Shown piece by piece: positions 54,484 through 64,000 of a stretch of 64,000 bases of DNA. Location: the NCBI GenBank assembly GCA_902728285.1, contig CACVBU010000064.1, forward strand, positions 907,640-971,639, written 5' to 3'. Both the position numbers and the translations under genes were made by a program. Each line of letters begins with the position of its first letter. The first letter of the stretch is position 1. Below the pieces are notes generated by a model, which made no database searches, had not been told where the DNA came from, and was given only the letters and a program-made list of their open reading frames with translations. Source of the stretch: Clytia hemisphaerica (taxonomy: Eukaryota > Cnidaria > Hydrozoa > Leptothecata > Clytiidae).

Positions 54484-55640
54484 ATGAAACAATTTCACGA
54501 CTGGAAGCTCGGAACGATAAACGTACGCACAGCTAGAGAAGACGAGAAACTTGAGAAAGCAATTAAAGAAATCGATAAAGCTAACTTATCTGTATGTGGA
54601 CTTCAAGAAGTCCGTCGTATCAAAACGGGATCGGCATTAATAAAAATTCAGGAACTAGAGATAAAGCGTATGAAGTTTACTGGTCAGGACACTCCTCGAA
54701 ACGACAACATGGAGTAGCAATCGTGATAAAAGTCGATAGTAACATTATTGTTGAAGAAATCAAATGCATAAATGCAAGACTTATTGCTGCAGACATTAAT
54801 TTGTACGGTTGCTCAATTAGAATAGTGAATTGCTACGCACCAACGGAAGACAGCCCAACGTCAAGTAAGGAGATCTTTTACACTACTTTGAGAAAACAAC
54901 TTATTACAGACAATAATCGAAAGATAATTTGTATCGGAGATTTCAATGCTACGTCGTCGGCCGCATGGCACAATTCATCACTCCGAGAACATGTAATTAT
55001 CAATGACCTTGTCGTTAATAATAATGGCGAAAGGTTTCATGAACTGTTCAATACTCAAAAACTTTCCGTCATCAATACCTGGTTTACCCACAAAACGTGT
55101 CGAAGGGTAACCTGGCACTCACCAGACGGCACCACCAAAAAGATTTACGATTTCGTCCTATCTTGTAACTGGCTTAGACAATACATAACGAACTGTAGAG
55201 TATACAATAGCTATGACTTTGACAGTGACCATCGACTGGTTATTGCAACGTTTAAAACACCTTGTACAAAACTAGCACGGTACATCAAAAGAAACAAGAC
55301 AGTACAACCAAAACGTCTCGACTACTCATCTCTGACTAATGCCGAAACACTTACAAGATTCAAAAATACAACTACCGAAAACCTTAATACGATTGAACTA
55401 GAAAACGATAACACATCATTAAATGATAAACTCTTGAAATCTATTAATGAGGCTGCATCAAACAACATACCAGTAATCAGAAATCCAAAAATCTACCAAC
55501 CGTGGCATAATGATGAAAAGCTTCAGGAACTGTATAGACTGAAAGATGATCTTATGCTACGAAATTCGGATCAAAAAACGATAAAAGCTACCAGAAAGGC
55601 GATGGCTCAACGGATAGAGCGCTGGCTTCCGATTCTGAAG
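54484..55640 (+). pseudogene. LINE apurinic-endonuclease domain, frame-shifted and 3'-truncated
   Basis: First frame: LGTINVRTAREDEKLEKAIK and GLQEVRR (AP-endonuclease motifs). After a shift near 54650 the second frame continues YEVYWSGH, INLYGCSIRIVNCYAPTED, IICIGDFNATSSAAWH, NTWFTHKTCRRVTWHSPDG, IYDFVL and SDHRLVIATF. GDFN and SDHR are the catalytic-site motifs of the APE-type endonuclease used by RTE/CR1-class LINEs to nick target DNA. The reverse transcriptase is absent; a tRNA-like sequence follows at the break. Confidence 0.82.
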
Positions 55641-55690
55641 GTCTTTCTTTGGTGGTGGTTCGAATCCCACTCGGTGCGAAAATTAGAATG
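55600..55690 (+). mobile_element. tRNA-like SINE head
   Basis: GATGGCTCAACGGATAGAGC (A box) and GGTGGTTCGAATCCCACTCG (B box) are about 45 bases apart, as in a tRNA, but no clean cloverleaf acceptor stem was found, so a tRNA-derived SINE is more likely than a tRNA gene. It terminates the LINE endonuclease frame. Confidence 0.55.
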
Positions 55691-56239
55691 GTCGAAATTG
55701 ATGGACAAATGATTGACAGGTATGAAAACTCAGTCAGAAATGAGAAACTACTAGTAAGTCTCAGAAAGTAGAAAAAACAGATAAGGTGAAAGATAGGAAA
55801 GGGAAAATGGGCCGTCAAATGATGATACTTCTGACCGTCGAAGATACTTCCGTCCGTTCACGGAAAAAAAAATTGCGTCTGCACTACTAGTCAGGCAGCT
55901 GAGGTCACATAAAAAAGCGCAGTAGCTACAAAGTTTGCAAGCAAACTTTAAACAGTTGTTTTTTATCAGGGGGATCGGGTTCAATAATCCGAAATGATAA
56001 GCCGTCGTCGAACATAGAGGTCGTCGTCGCCGCGCATAGAGGCCGTGGTCGGACATAGAGGTCGTCGCCGGACATAGAGGTCGTGGTCGGACATAGAAGT
56101 CGTCGTCGTTCATAGAGGTCTCAGCCCAATTTTTTTCGGTCTTTATTTTATAAGTTCTGGTCTGGAAATTTGACAACACAGTCTTCAAAATAACACCTTA
56201 TCGTATTTGTGTATAGCAAAGTCACGGCAGAACGTCGTG

Positions 56240-56530
56240 TTCTTCGATAACATAGAGGTCTTGGCCGGACATAGAGGTCGTCGTCGAACATAGAGGTCTT
56301 GGCCGGACATAGAGGTCGTCGTCGAACATAGAGGTCTTGGCCGGACATAGAGGTCTTGGCCGGACATAGAGGTTGTGTCGAACATAGAGGTCTTGGCCGG
56401 ACATAGAGGTCGTCGTCGAACATAGAGGTCTTGGCCGGACATAGAGGTCGTCGTCGAACATAGAGGTCTTGGCCGGACATAGAGGTCTTGGCCGGACATA
56501 GGGACATAGAGGTCGTCGTCGAACATAGAA
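56240..56530 (-). repeat. 19 bp minisatellite, left TIR
   Basis: On the minus strand, alternating units GACCTCTATGTCCGGCCAA and GACCTCTATGTTCGACGAC, about 15 units, with diverged units continuing to 55995. The repeat reads openly in several frames (MSGQDLYVRRRPLC), an artefact of the 19-base period. Confidence 0.92.
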
Positions 56531-56756
56531 TTCGCCGGGGCGGTTCGCATCAACGAAGGCGGTTTATCTGGCGGGGTGGATCTTGCTCAGGGTGGTTTTT
56601 GCGAAGCGAATATTACTCAGTTTCCCGTGGCGCGGTCAGAGATTCTTGGAAATTCTTGGGGGGAAAAAAATTCAAAATGGTAGCTAAAATGTAAACAAAT
56701 CGGTAGCGACAGCCAAATACAAAAGCGAAAGTAAATAAAAAATATAGGAAGGTAGA

Positions 56757-57302
56757 ATGAGCGCGAAGAAGTTAGTTGAAAATGTATCTAAATTTACCAA
56801 AGAAGAAGCATTAGAGTGGTTAAAAGACATTGGTCTTTCTTCAACAGGTTCCAAAGATGAGCTGATTAATCGAATCAAACGTTTTATTCGCTACCCAAAA
56901 CTTGTAAAAAAGAATAAAGAGACATTGAAGAATAAAGCTAAGAGACATTACAAGTTTTCGTCCAGTTTGAACCCTTTGGAAATTCCTCCTTCTACTGAAA
57001 AGTGGTCCAGTAATCATGATTCATATCCAAACATCACCAGTGAACAATTCAAATCTTATGCTTCGCAAAAATCAGAAGGAAGTCAAGGGCAGCAGATGAA
57101 GGCAGTTAGAATGTTTCAAAGTAGGAAGATAGTTCCAATCCAAGGACTTGAAGAAGGTGATTTGTTTGTAAAAGCCATGATCTTGCTTCTTACTTCGCGC
57201 TCGATGGCAATTTCAAGACATCGAGTAAGAAGCATTAGCGAGCTTGCTTGGCTAAAAACGAAGCGAAGAACCAACAGAAATGCCTACAATGACTTATATT
57301 GA
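56757..57302 (+). CDS. SAP-domain protein of the TIR element
   Basis: 181 codons from ATG to TGA. Residues about 15-48 (FTKEEALEWLKDIGLSSTGS then KDELINRIKRF) form a SAP motif, a small helix-turn-helix that binds AT-rich DNA. A basic region (KKNKETLKNKAKRHY) and a Ser-rich tail follow. No transposase catalytic motif is seen, so this is either a DNA-binding accessory protein or the N-terminal remnant of a larger protein. Position between long TIRs suggests that it acts on the element's own ends; that is inference. Confidence 0.65.
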   Translation: MSAKKLVENVSKFTKEEALEWLKDIGLSSTGSKDELINRIKRFIRYPKLVKKNKETLKNKAKRHYKFSSSLNPLEIPPSTEKWSSNHDSYPNITSEQFKSYASQKSEGSQGQQMKAVRMFQSRKIVPIQGLEEGDLFVKAMILLLTSRSMAISRHRVRSISELAWLKTKRRTNRNAYNDLY

Positions 57303-57479
57303 AAAAAAATCATCACCCCATTCATTGATCATTGATTAATTTCCAAAACATCTGAAATCTTCCAGACGACTTTAGAGTCTGGCTGGGCAGAATAAAAATC
57401 AGAATGGCCACTTATCTGCGTCATCCAGTCTATCAAAAAGCTCTAAGTGACCTCCAGGCTAATGATCCCGTTGTTCGAC

Positions 57480-57705
57480 GGCGACTTCTATGTCCGGCCA
57501 AGACCTCTATGTCCGGCCAAGACCTCTATGTTCGACGACGACCTCTATGTCCGGCCAAGACCTCTATGTCCGGCCAAGACCTCTATGTTCGACGACGACC
57601 TCTATGTCCGGCCAAGACCTCTATGTTCGACGACGACCTCTATGTCCGGCCAAGACCTCTATGTTCGACGACGACCTCTATGTCCGGCCAAGACCTCTAT
57701 GTTAT
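57480..57705 (+). repeat. 19 bp minisatellite, right TIR
   Basis: Same units as 56240-56530 on the plus strand, about 11-12 copies, with diverged units at 57830-57950. Copy number differs between the two TIRs. Confidence 0.92.
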
Positions 57706-58135
57706 CGAAGAAGACGACGTTCTGCCGTGACTTTGCTATACACAAATACGATAAGGTGTTATTTTGGAGACTGTGTTGTCAAATTTCCAGACCAGAACTT
57801 ATAAAATAAAGACCGAAAAAAATTGGGCTGAGACCTCTATGAACGACGACGACTTCTATGTCCGACCACGACCTCTATGTCCGGCGACGACCTCTATGTC
57901 CGACCACGGCCTCTATGCGCGGCGACGACGACATCTATGTTCGACGACGGCTTATCATTTCGGATTATTGAACCCGATCCCCCCTGATAGTTTTTAATAG
58001 ATACGACCTTTCTGAACACAAAATCATCAACCGGACAGTTTGAAAATAATTACCGGACGCGTCCGAAAATATTTTCGTATTTGATGACGTCACAAGCAAA
58101 ATGAAAATTTTTATGAAAAAAAGCATAGACATATG

Positions 58136-58310
58136 TTATGCGCAGATATGTAATTTTTGCGCAGATATGTAATTTCTGCGCAGATATGTAATTATTTTGC
58201 GCAGATATGTAATTTCTGCGCAAATATGTAATTATTTTGCGCAACTATGTAATTTCGAGCTGCGCAGATATGTAATTATATTTCTGCGCAGATATGTAAA
58301 ACACGACCTT
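58136..58310 (+). repeat. GCGCAGATATGTAATT array, left arm
   Basis: About eight units of GCGCA(G/A)(A/C)TATGTAATT with short T-rich spacers. Mirrored at 62383-62490. Confidence 0.9.
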
Positions 58311-58429
58311 TTGGACTTAGTTATTTTTTGAAAAACTGACTCGATTTTAACATAAATTTTTCTAATACAAGAAGTAATATCTTGGACTTTGTTCTTGGAC
58401 TATGCCAAAGATTTGGCAATTGTTGTTTT

Positions 58430-59460
58430 TATTATAAGCATCATCTTTATAAGAAACAAGTCAATATCTTTTTATCAAAGTGATATTGGCTTTCGGCGAT
58501 TGGTTCTTTCAAAGTAAATATAGGAATGTGCTTAAGCTAGTTTTCTTATAAGCATCAACTTTATAAGAACACAATGCATAACTTCTAAACCAATGATTAT
58601 TAGCTTTTGGCGTTTTGTTCTTTCAAAGTAAATAAAGGATTGTGCTTAAGCTAGAAACATTTATTTTTCTTATAAGCATCAACTTTATAAGAACACAATT
58701 CATAACTTCTAAACCAATGATTATTAGCTTTTGGCGTTTGGTCCTTTCAAAGCAAATATTGGATTGTGCTTAAGCTAGAAACATTTATTTTTCTTATAAG
58801 CATCAACTTTATAAGAACACAATTCATAACTTCTAAACCAATGATTATTAGCTTTTGGCGTTTGGTTCTTTCAAAGCAAATATTGGATTGTGCTTAAGCT
58901 AGAAACATTTATTTTTCTTATAAGCATCAACTTTATAAGAACACAATTCATAACTTCTAAACCAATGATTATTAGCTTTTGGCGTTTGGTTCTTTCAAAG
59001 CAAATATTGGATTGTGCTTAAGCTAGAAACATTTATTTTTCTTTTAAGCATCAACTTTATAAGAACACAATTCATAACTCTTAAACCAATGATTATTAGC
59101 TTTCGGCGTTTTGTTCTTTCAAAGCAAATATTGGATTGTGCTTAAGCTAGAAACATTTATTTTTCTTATAAGCATCAACTTTATAAGAACACAATTCATA
59201 ACTTCTAAACCAATGATTATTAGCTTTCGGCGTTTGGTTCTTTCAAAGCAAATATTGGATTGTGCTTAAGCTAGAAACATTTATTTTTCTTATAAGCATC
59301 AACTTTATAAGAACACAATTCATAACTTCTAAACCAATGATTATTAGCTTTTGGCGTTTGGTTCTTTCAAAGTAAATATAGGATTGTGCTTAAGCTAGAA
59401 AATGTTGTTTTTCTTATAAGCATCAACTTTATAAGAACACAATTCATAACTCTTAAACAC
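58430..59460 (+). repeat. ~124 bp satellite array, left arm, nine units
   Basis: CTTATAAGCATC recurs at 58544, 58669, 58793, 58917, 59165, 59289 and 59413 (59041 has CTTTTAAGC). Each unit contains TTGGTTCTTTCAAAGCAAAT and GCTTAAGCTAGAAACATTT. Confidence 0.93.
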
Positions 59461-59469
59461 TATTTGTTA

Positions 59470-60225
59470 GCTTTTGTTTGATAAATCAAGTCTCTGAAAG
59501 CCTATTCCACTTAGAAAAATATCCTTGTTCTTATAAAATTCTTATAAACTAATGTTAGATTTAGCAGAATTGCCTATTTCTTTCGATAGAGCGGTTGCAG
59601 AATGCCAATTCCACTTAGAAAAAAAATTAAATTTGTCTCCTTTTAGATGGCTTAAAGTCGCATATTTTGCCTTGGTTTAATTTGTAAGGGGAAAATAAGA
59701 AAGACATGTAATTTTTTTTAATATCTTTAACAATCAGTGTCAAAATGTTCCTGAAATGTATGACATTCTTCAGAATTTAAGTTCGAGCGAGAATCAGACC
59801 TTCAATAATCCCACTCTATTTCATTGGATAATCCAATCAAATATAATGACTTTGCTCGTAGATGGAACCATGAAAAGGAAAAGGGAGTTTTTATCATGAA
59901 TTATTCCATGCGTTGGTAAAGACAACCAATAGAATTTTACTTTATCTCACTGTAATTAGTAAAGAAATGCAATCCATATCTACAAAATCAATAAAGTTTA
60001 CATAGGTGCGACTGTCTCGAGTCGAGGTTCTATCGAAGATCTTATTATAGGTATTGTACTTTTTTATTAGGTTGTACCGATAAGATAAATAGAAAATCTG
60101 AATCTTGAGCTTACCTTGCTATAGATGGGTTCACTTTTTTTTAAGAATTTGGATACTCTTATTTTTTTTAGGTTTCAGCCTAAAGATATTCTTAACATGT
60201 TGTCCCTTGTTAACTTTGTAAAAAC
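59470..60225. other. Unique centre of the foldback element
   Basis: Separates the two satellite arms. No ORF with a recognisable domain, no RNA gene. Confidence 0.5.
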
Positions 60226-60400
60226 TACCGTATTTCTTCGAATAAACGTCCTGGGCGTCTTTTTGATTTTAAGTCTTTCAGGAGGGGTGTTTATTCGAGG
60301 GGTGTTAAAGAAAGGGGTGTTAATTTAAAAAATTTAAAACCTCCTATTGAGGGGAGTCTTTTCCCTCAGAGAAGGAGCGTGTATTCGAAGGAATACGGTA
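60226..60400. mobile_element. 175 bp TIR element in the foldback centre
   Basis: TACCGTATTTCTTCGAATAA and the reverse complement of the right end (TACCGTATTCCTTCGAATAC); interior GGGGTGTTxATTCG repeats. Mariner-type ends are likely from the TA at the tips. Confidence 0.75.
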
Positions 60401-60659
60401 ATTACCGAAAGGTATATACTATTCTTCAAAGAGTTATTTGATTCCCATAAAGCTGATGCTTATAAGAAAAATAAATATGGTCATATTATGCGTCATCCCT
60501 TGTTTACTTGCAAAAACTAATAAACGAAAGATATATTACCCTCTATCAAGAGTTATTGCTTTGATTCTTGTAAAGTAGTTGCTTATAAGAAAAATAATTA
60601 TTTTCATTTTAGGTCGAAAGCCTCGAAAGCTAAAACTTAGTGGTTGAAAAGTTATAGAT

Positions 60660-62250
60660 CATTTTCTTATAAAGATGATGCTTATAAGAAAAATAATTAT
60701 TTTCATTTTAGGCGCTATTCTATGTTTGCTTTGAAAGAACCAATCACCGAAAGTTAAAACTTAGTGGTTGAAAAGTTATAGATCATTTTCTTATAAAGAT
60801 GATGCTTATAAGAAAAATAATTATTTTCATTTTAGGCGCTATTCTATGTTTGCTTTGAAAGAACCAATCACCGAAAGTTAAAACTTAGTGGTTGAAAAGT
60901 TATAGATCATTTTCTTATAAAGATGATGCTTATAAGAAAAAATAATTTTTTCCATTTTAGGCGCTATTCTATGTTTGCTTTGAAAGAATCAATCACCGAA
61001 AGTTAAAACTTAGTGGTTGAAAAGTTATAGATCATTTTCTTATAAAGATGATGCTTATAAGAAAAATAATTATTTTCATTTTAGGCGCTATTCTATGTTT
61101 GCTTTGAAAGAACCAATCACCGAAAGTTAAAACTTAGTGGTTGAAAAGTTATAGATCATTTTCTTATAAAGATGATGCTTATAAGAAAAATAATTTTTTC
61201 TATTTTAGGCGCTATTCTATGTTTGCTTTGAAAGAATCAATCACCGAAAGTTAAAACTTAGTGGTTGAAAAGTTATAGATCATTTTCTTATAAAGATGAT
61301 GCTTATAAGAAAAATAATTTTTTCCATTTTAGGCGCTATTCTATGTTTGCTTTGAAAGAACCAATCACCGAAAGTTAAAACTTAGTGGTTGAAAAGTTAT
61401 AGATCATTTTCTTATAAAGATGATGCTTATAAGAAAAATAATTTTTTCCATTTTAGGCGCTATTCCATGTTTGCTTTGAAAGAACCAATCACCGAAAGTT
61501 AAAACTTAGTGGTTGAAAAGTTATAGATCATTTTCTTATAAAGATGATGCTTATAAGAAAAATAATTTTTTCCATTTTAGGCGCTATTCTATGTTTGCTT
61601 TGAAAGAATCAATCACCGAAAGTTAAAACTTAGTGGTTGAAAAGTTTTAGATCATTTTCTTATAAAGATGATGCTTATAAGAAAAATAATTTTTTCCATT
61701 TTAGGCGCTATTCTATGTTTGCTTTGAAAGAACCAATCACCGAAAGTTAAAACTTAGTGGTTGAAAAGTTATAGATCATTTTCTTATAAAGATGATGCTT
61801 ATAAGAAAAATAATTTTCTCCATTTTAGGCGCTATTCCATGTTTGCTTTGAAAGAACCAATCACCGAAAGTTAAAACTTAGTGGTTGAAAAGTTATAGAT
61901 CATTTTCTTATAAAGATGATGCTTATAAGAAAAATAATTTTTTCCATTTTAGGCGCTATTCCATGTTAGCTTTGAAAGAACCAATCACCGAAAGTTAAAA
62001 CTTATTCGTTGAAAAGTTATAGATCATTTTCTTATAAAGATGATGCTTATAAGAAAAATAATTTTTTTCCATTTTAGGCGCTATTCTATGTTTGCTTTGA
62101 AAGAACCAATCACCGAAAGTTAAGACTTAGTGGTTGAAAAGTTATAGATCATTTTCTTATAAAGATGATGCTTATAAGAAAAATAATTTTTTCCATTTTA
62201 GGCGCTATTCCATGTTAAAAGTTATAGATCAGTTTCTTATAACGATGATT
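60660..62250 (-). repeat. ~124 bp satellite array, right arm, about 13 units
   Basis: CTTATAAAGATGATGCTTAT recurs every 122-124 bases. On the minus strand the unit (TTGGTTCTTTCAAAGCAAAC, AAGCATCATCTTTATAAG) is a diverged relative of the left-arm unit, so the two arms would pair imperfectly. Copies within this arm are more alike than copies across arms. Confidence 0.92.
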
Positions 62251-62382
62251 CTTATAATAGTAGATGCTCATAATAAGATATTACTTCTTGTATTTGATAG
62301 AAATTAGCTAAAATACCTAAGTCCAAAAAAGGTAAAAATAATGGTAAAAGCTATCAATGGGGTACCATTGATTTTAAAGATC

Positions 62383-62490
62383 GTGTTTTACATATCTGCG
62401 CAGAAATTTAATCACATATCTGCGCAGCTCGAAATTACATAGTTGCGCAGAAATTACATATCTGCGCAAAAATTACATATCTGCGCACAA
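62383..62490 (-). repeat. GCGCAGATATGTAATT array, right arm
   Basis: Five units of (A)ATTACATATCTGCGCA, the mirror of 58136-58310; fewer units than on the left. Confidence 0.9.
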
Positions 62491-63045
62491 CAACATATTA
62501 TATACCAATCGACGCGTTTAAAAAGTTAAAAGCTTCCGAAGTTTTGATGACGTCATATTTACACTTTCTTTAGGATCGATTTTCTCGAGTTAGGTTAAGA
62601 AATCATACATATCCACTTAAAAGTCTTCTAAATCGATTTTTGACAGCTTTCGAATGGCAGTCTTAGATTTCAATTTTGATAAGTTTGAATTTTTGATTTT
62701 TTTTTCGTCTCGGACAGGTAAAATTGACGTTACGGACATAAAGGAAAAGCGTTCTAACTTTTTATAGCAAAATTTTCAGATATGGTTACTGACCATTTTC
62801 TTAATCTACGTTAAAAAACGCTTCAATTGGTATATAATATGTCTATGTTGGTTCTCAAAAATTTTTCAGTTAACCTATGGGCACGCATGACGTCATCAGG
62901 TACTAAAATATTACCGGACACGTCCGGTAAGTAATTTCAACAACTCCGGTTGATGGTTTCTAGATATTTAGGTTGTATATCTTCAATTAAAAGTGGTTTG
63001 GGATTGTTCGCACCCCGTCCAATTTTTTTGTGACCTCAGCTGCCT

Positions 63046-63808
63046 AAGCGCCAAAATCGCAAAATTTCGGAAAGTGCTGCGGGCCCTGCGGTACTGCTAT
63101 TTGAAAATAAGATAAAAGTACAACCAAGCTGACAAAACAAACATTTTAGTTTAGTATACATATATTTGCGAGTATTTTACCAACCGATTTCTAGGCTGCC
63201 AACTTGGTGCATTCTTCAGAATATCGTACTTTACCTACCTTAAGGTGCGATTCTTTTGGCAAAAGCGCGGGAAAAAAAAGCTGATATGCGGAGTGATAAA
63301 ATCGATTTTTACCCTTTTTCAGCCTCGTTTCCATTCAGACTTTCGTCGTCGTGTGCAACTGTCTTAAGTCCCAATATGGAGAGTTATCGCCTGTACCCGA
63401 CTGTCTGTTGGAAGCATTACGTAATGGATTTTTTCCAAATCGAGCTCCGGCGTGAAAAACAGTACCAATTCATTGTTATTTATGTTACTGATTGACGCCA
63501 AAGAATATTATCTGGCGCTATCAGTAAGCATCAAAAAGCTGATGATAGTACGCATAGGGAACGAGGTTGGTCTAACCCTGTTTCTTCCCAGGTAAGCTAT
63601 AGTCTATTGGTAAGAGGAAACAAATGTATTTGCGATAAGTAAATGGAAAACAAATGTACAGAGATGGAATATAAAAATTTCAGATTTATAATATTGGTTT
63701 GATATGAAAAAATATATTCATTACAGCGTCGAAATTGAAATATTGTTAGAAAATATGTTAACAGCGTTCGACATACGGTACGCGATTCTGACAACACTAT
63801 TTTGAAAT
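63046..63808. other. Non-coding stretch
   Basis: Flank of the foldback element. A short ORF from 63256 has no recognisable domain and I do not support it as a gene. Confidence 0.4.
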
Positions 63809-63965
63809 TATATCATCAGATTGTTCAAAAGAGTTAATATCATCAGATTGCTCCAAAGAGTTTAATATCATCAGATTGCTCCAAAGAGTTAATATCATCA
63901 GATTGCTCAATAGAGTTTATATTACAGAATGCTCAATAGAGTTTATATTACAGAATGCTCCATCG
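63809..63965 (+). repeat. 27 bp tandem repeat, six copies
   Basis: TATCATCAGATTGCTCCAAA with AGAGTTTAA, repeated about six times, the last two diverged (ATTACAGAATGCTC). Confidence 0.9.
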
Positions 63966-64000
63966 TGTCCTCACCACCATTATTCTCAAAAGCATCGACT

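Larger units (their letters stand above)
53940..55888. repeat. Inverted repeat pair enclosing a LINE endonuclease ORF
   Basis: TTTTTTTCCGTGAACGGACG and GAAGTATCTTCGACGGTCAG at 53955-54000 are mirrored at 55828-55870. The extent of the element and its relation to the enclosed LINE are unclear; the LINE may have inserted between the arms of a TIR element. Confidence 0.6.
55964..57989. mobile_element. 2.0 kb TIR element encoding a SAP-domain protein, 6-bp target duplication
   Basis: Ends TATCAGGGGGATCGGGTTCA and its mirror, flanked by GTTTTT on both sides (55958-55963, 57990-57995). TIRs of about 500 bases are almost entirely a 19 bp minisatellite. The centre carries the ORF at 56757-57302. It is inserted in the left arm of the giant foldback element, so it is younger than that element. 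Confidence 0.82.
55893..63045. mobile_element. Giant foldback-type element with mirrored satellite arms
   Basis: Outer ends AGGCAGCTGAGGTCACA / TGTGACCTCAGCTGCCT. Mirrored features follow inward in the same order from both sides: ATCAACCGGA; ACCGGACxCGTCCG; TGATGACGTCA; arrays of GCGCAGATATGTAATT (58136-58310, 62383-62490); then large ~124 bp arrays (58430-59460, 60660-62250). The centre (59470-60600) is unique. Excluding the 2 kb SAP element inserted in its left arm it is about 5.1 kb. The design recalls foldback (FB/TU-like) transposons. No transposase recognised. Confidence 0.75.

Noticed and set aside
55600..55690. A functional tRNA gene
   Set aside because: A and B boxes are present, but I could not pair an acceptor stem or a standard anticodon arm, and it sits at a LINE break as a SINE would.
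56185..57809. Frames repeating MSGQDLYVRRRPLC on both TIRs
   Set aside because: The 19 bp repeat is open in all three frames on each arm; copies on opposite strands are simply the two TIRs.

Overview
This window is eukaryotic DNA: AT-rich, intron-containing, and dominated by transposable elements and satellites. The host proteins recognised (a DIS3-like exonuclease and the autophagy protein ATG12) are animal-like. The mixture of jockey/CR1-type LINEs, tRNA-derived SINEs, many short terminal-inverted-repeat (TIR) elements and tandem arrays suits a marine invertebrate. A cnidarian is my best guess, with low confidence; no species is claimed.

Layout. 1-30.7 kb: a DIS3L gene on the minus strand, rebuilt here as 18 exons by protein similarity, splice sites and codon phase. 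Its introns are packed with mobile DNA, including two inverted copies (A at 7.8-13.6 kb, B at 26.7-29.1 kb) of an element with a large minisatellite and an exon-like zinc-finger ORF, and a minisatellite relative (C, 16.2-17.6 kb). A possible plus-strand gene (20.1-23.3 kb) is nested in one intron. Several DIS3L exons carry frame-breaking lesions and at least two exons were not found. The gene is therefore either a decaying copy or sits in poorly polished assembly. 31.2-36.5 kb: a 4.3 kb TIR element, then an ATG12-like sequence without introns that is broken by one frameshift and by a 352 bp TIR element with a TA target duplication.

37-50 kb: repeats only, including a perfect 216 bp inverted repeat and three TIR elements nested inside one another (42.2-49.4 kb). 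50-56 kb: further TIR elements and a LINE endonuclease ORF. 55.9-63.0 kb: a giant foldback structure whose arms are mirrored satellite arrays. A second TIR element, which encodes a SAP-domain protein and has TIRs made of a 19 bp minisatellite, is inserted in its left arm.

How it fits together. Only DIS3L and ATG12 are confidently host genes. The rest is best read as layers of insertion, some datable relative to each other by target-site duplications (intron, then element A, then a LINE, then a small TIR element). The least familiar structures are the foldback/SAP complex at 56-63 kb and the minisatellite-bearing A/B/C family.
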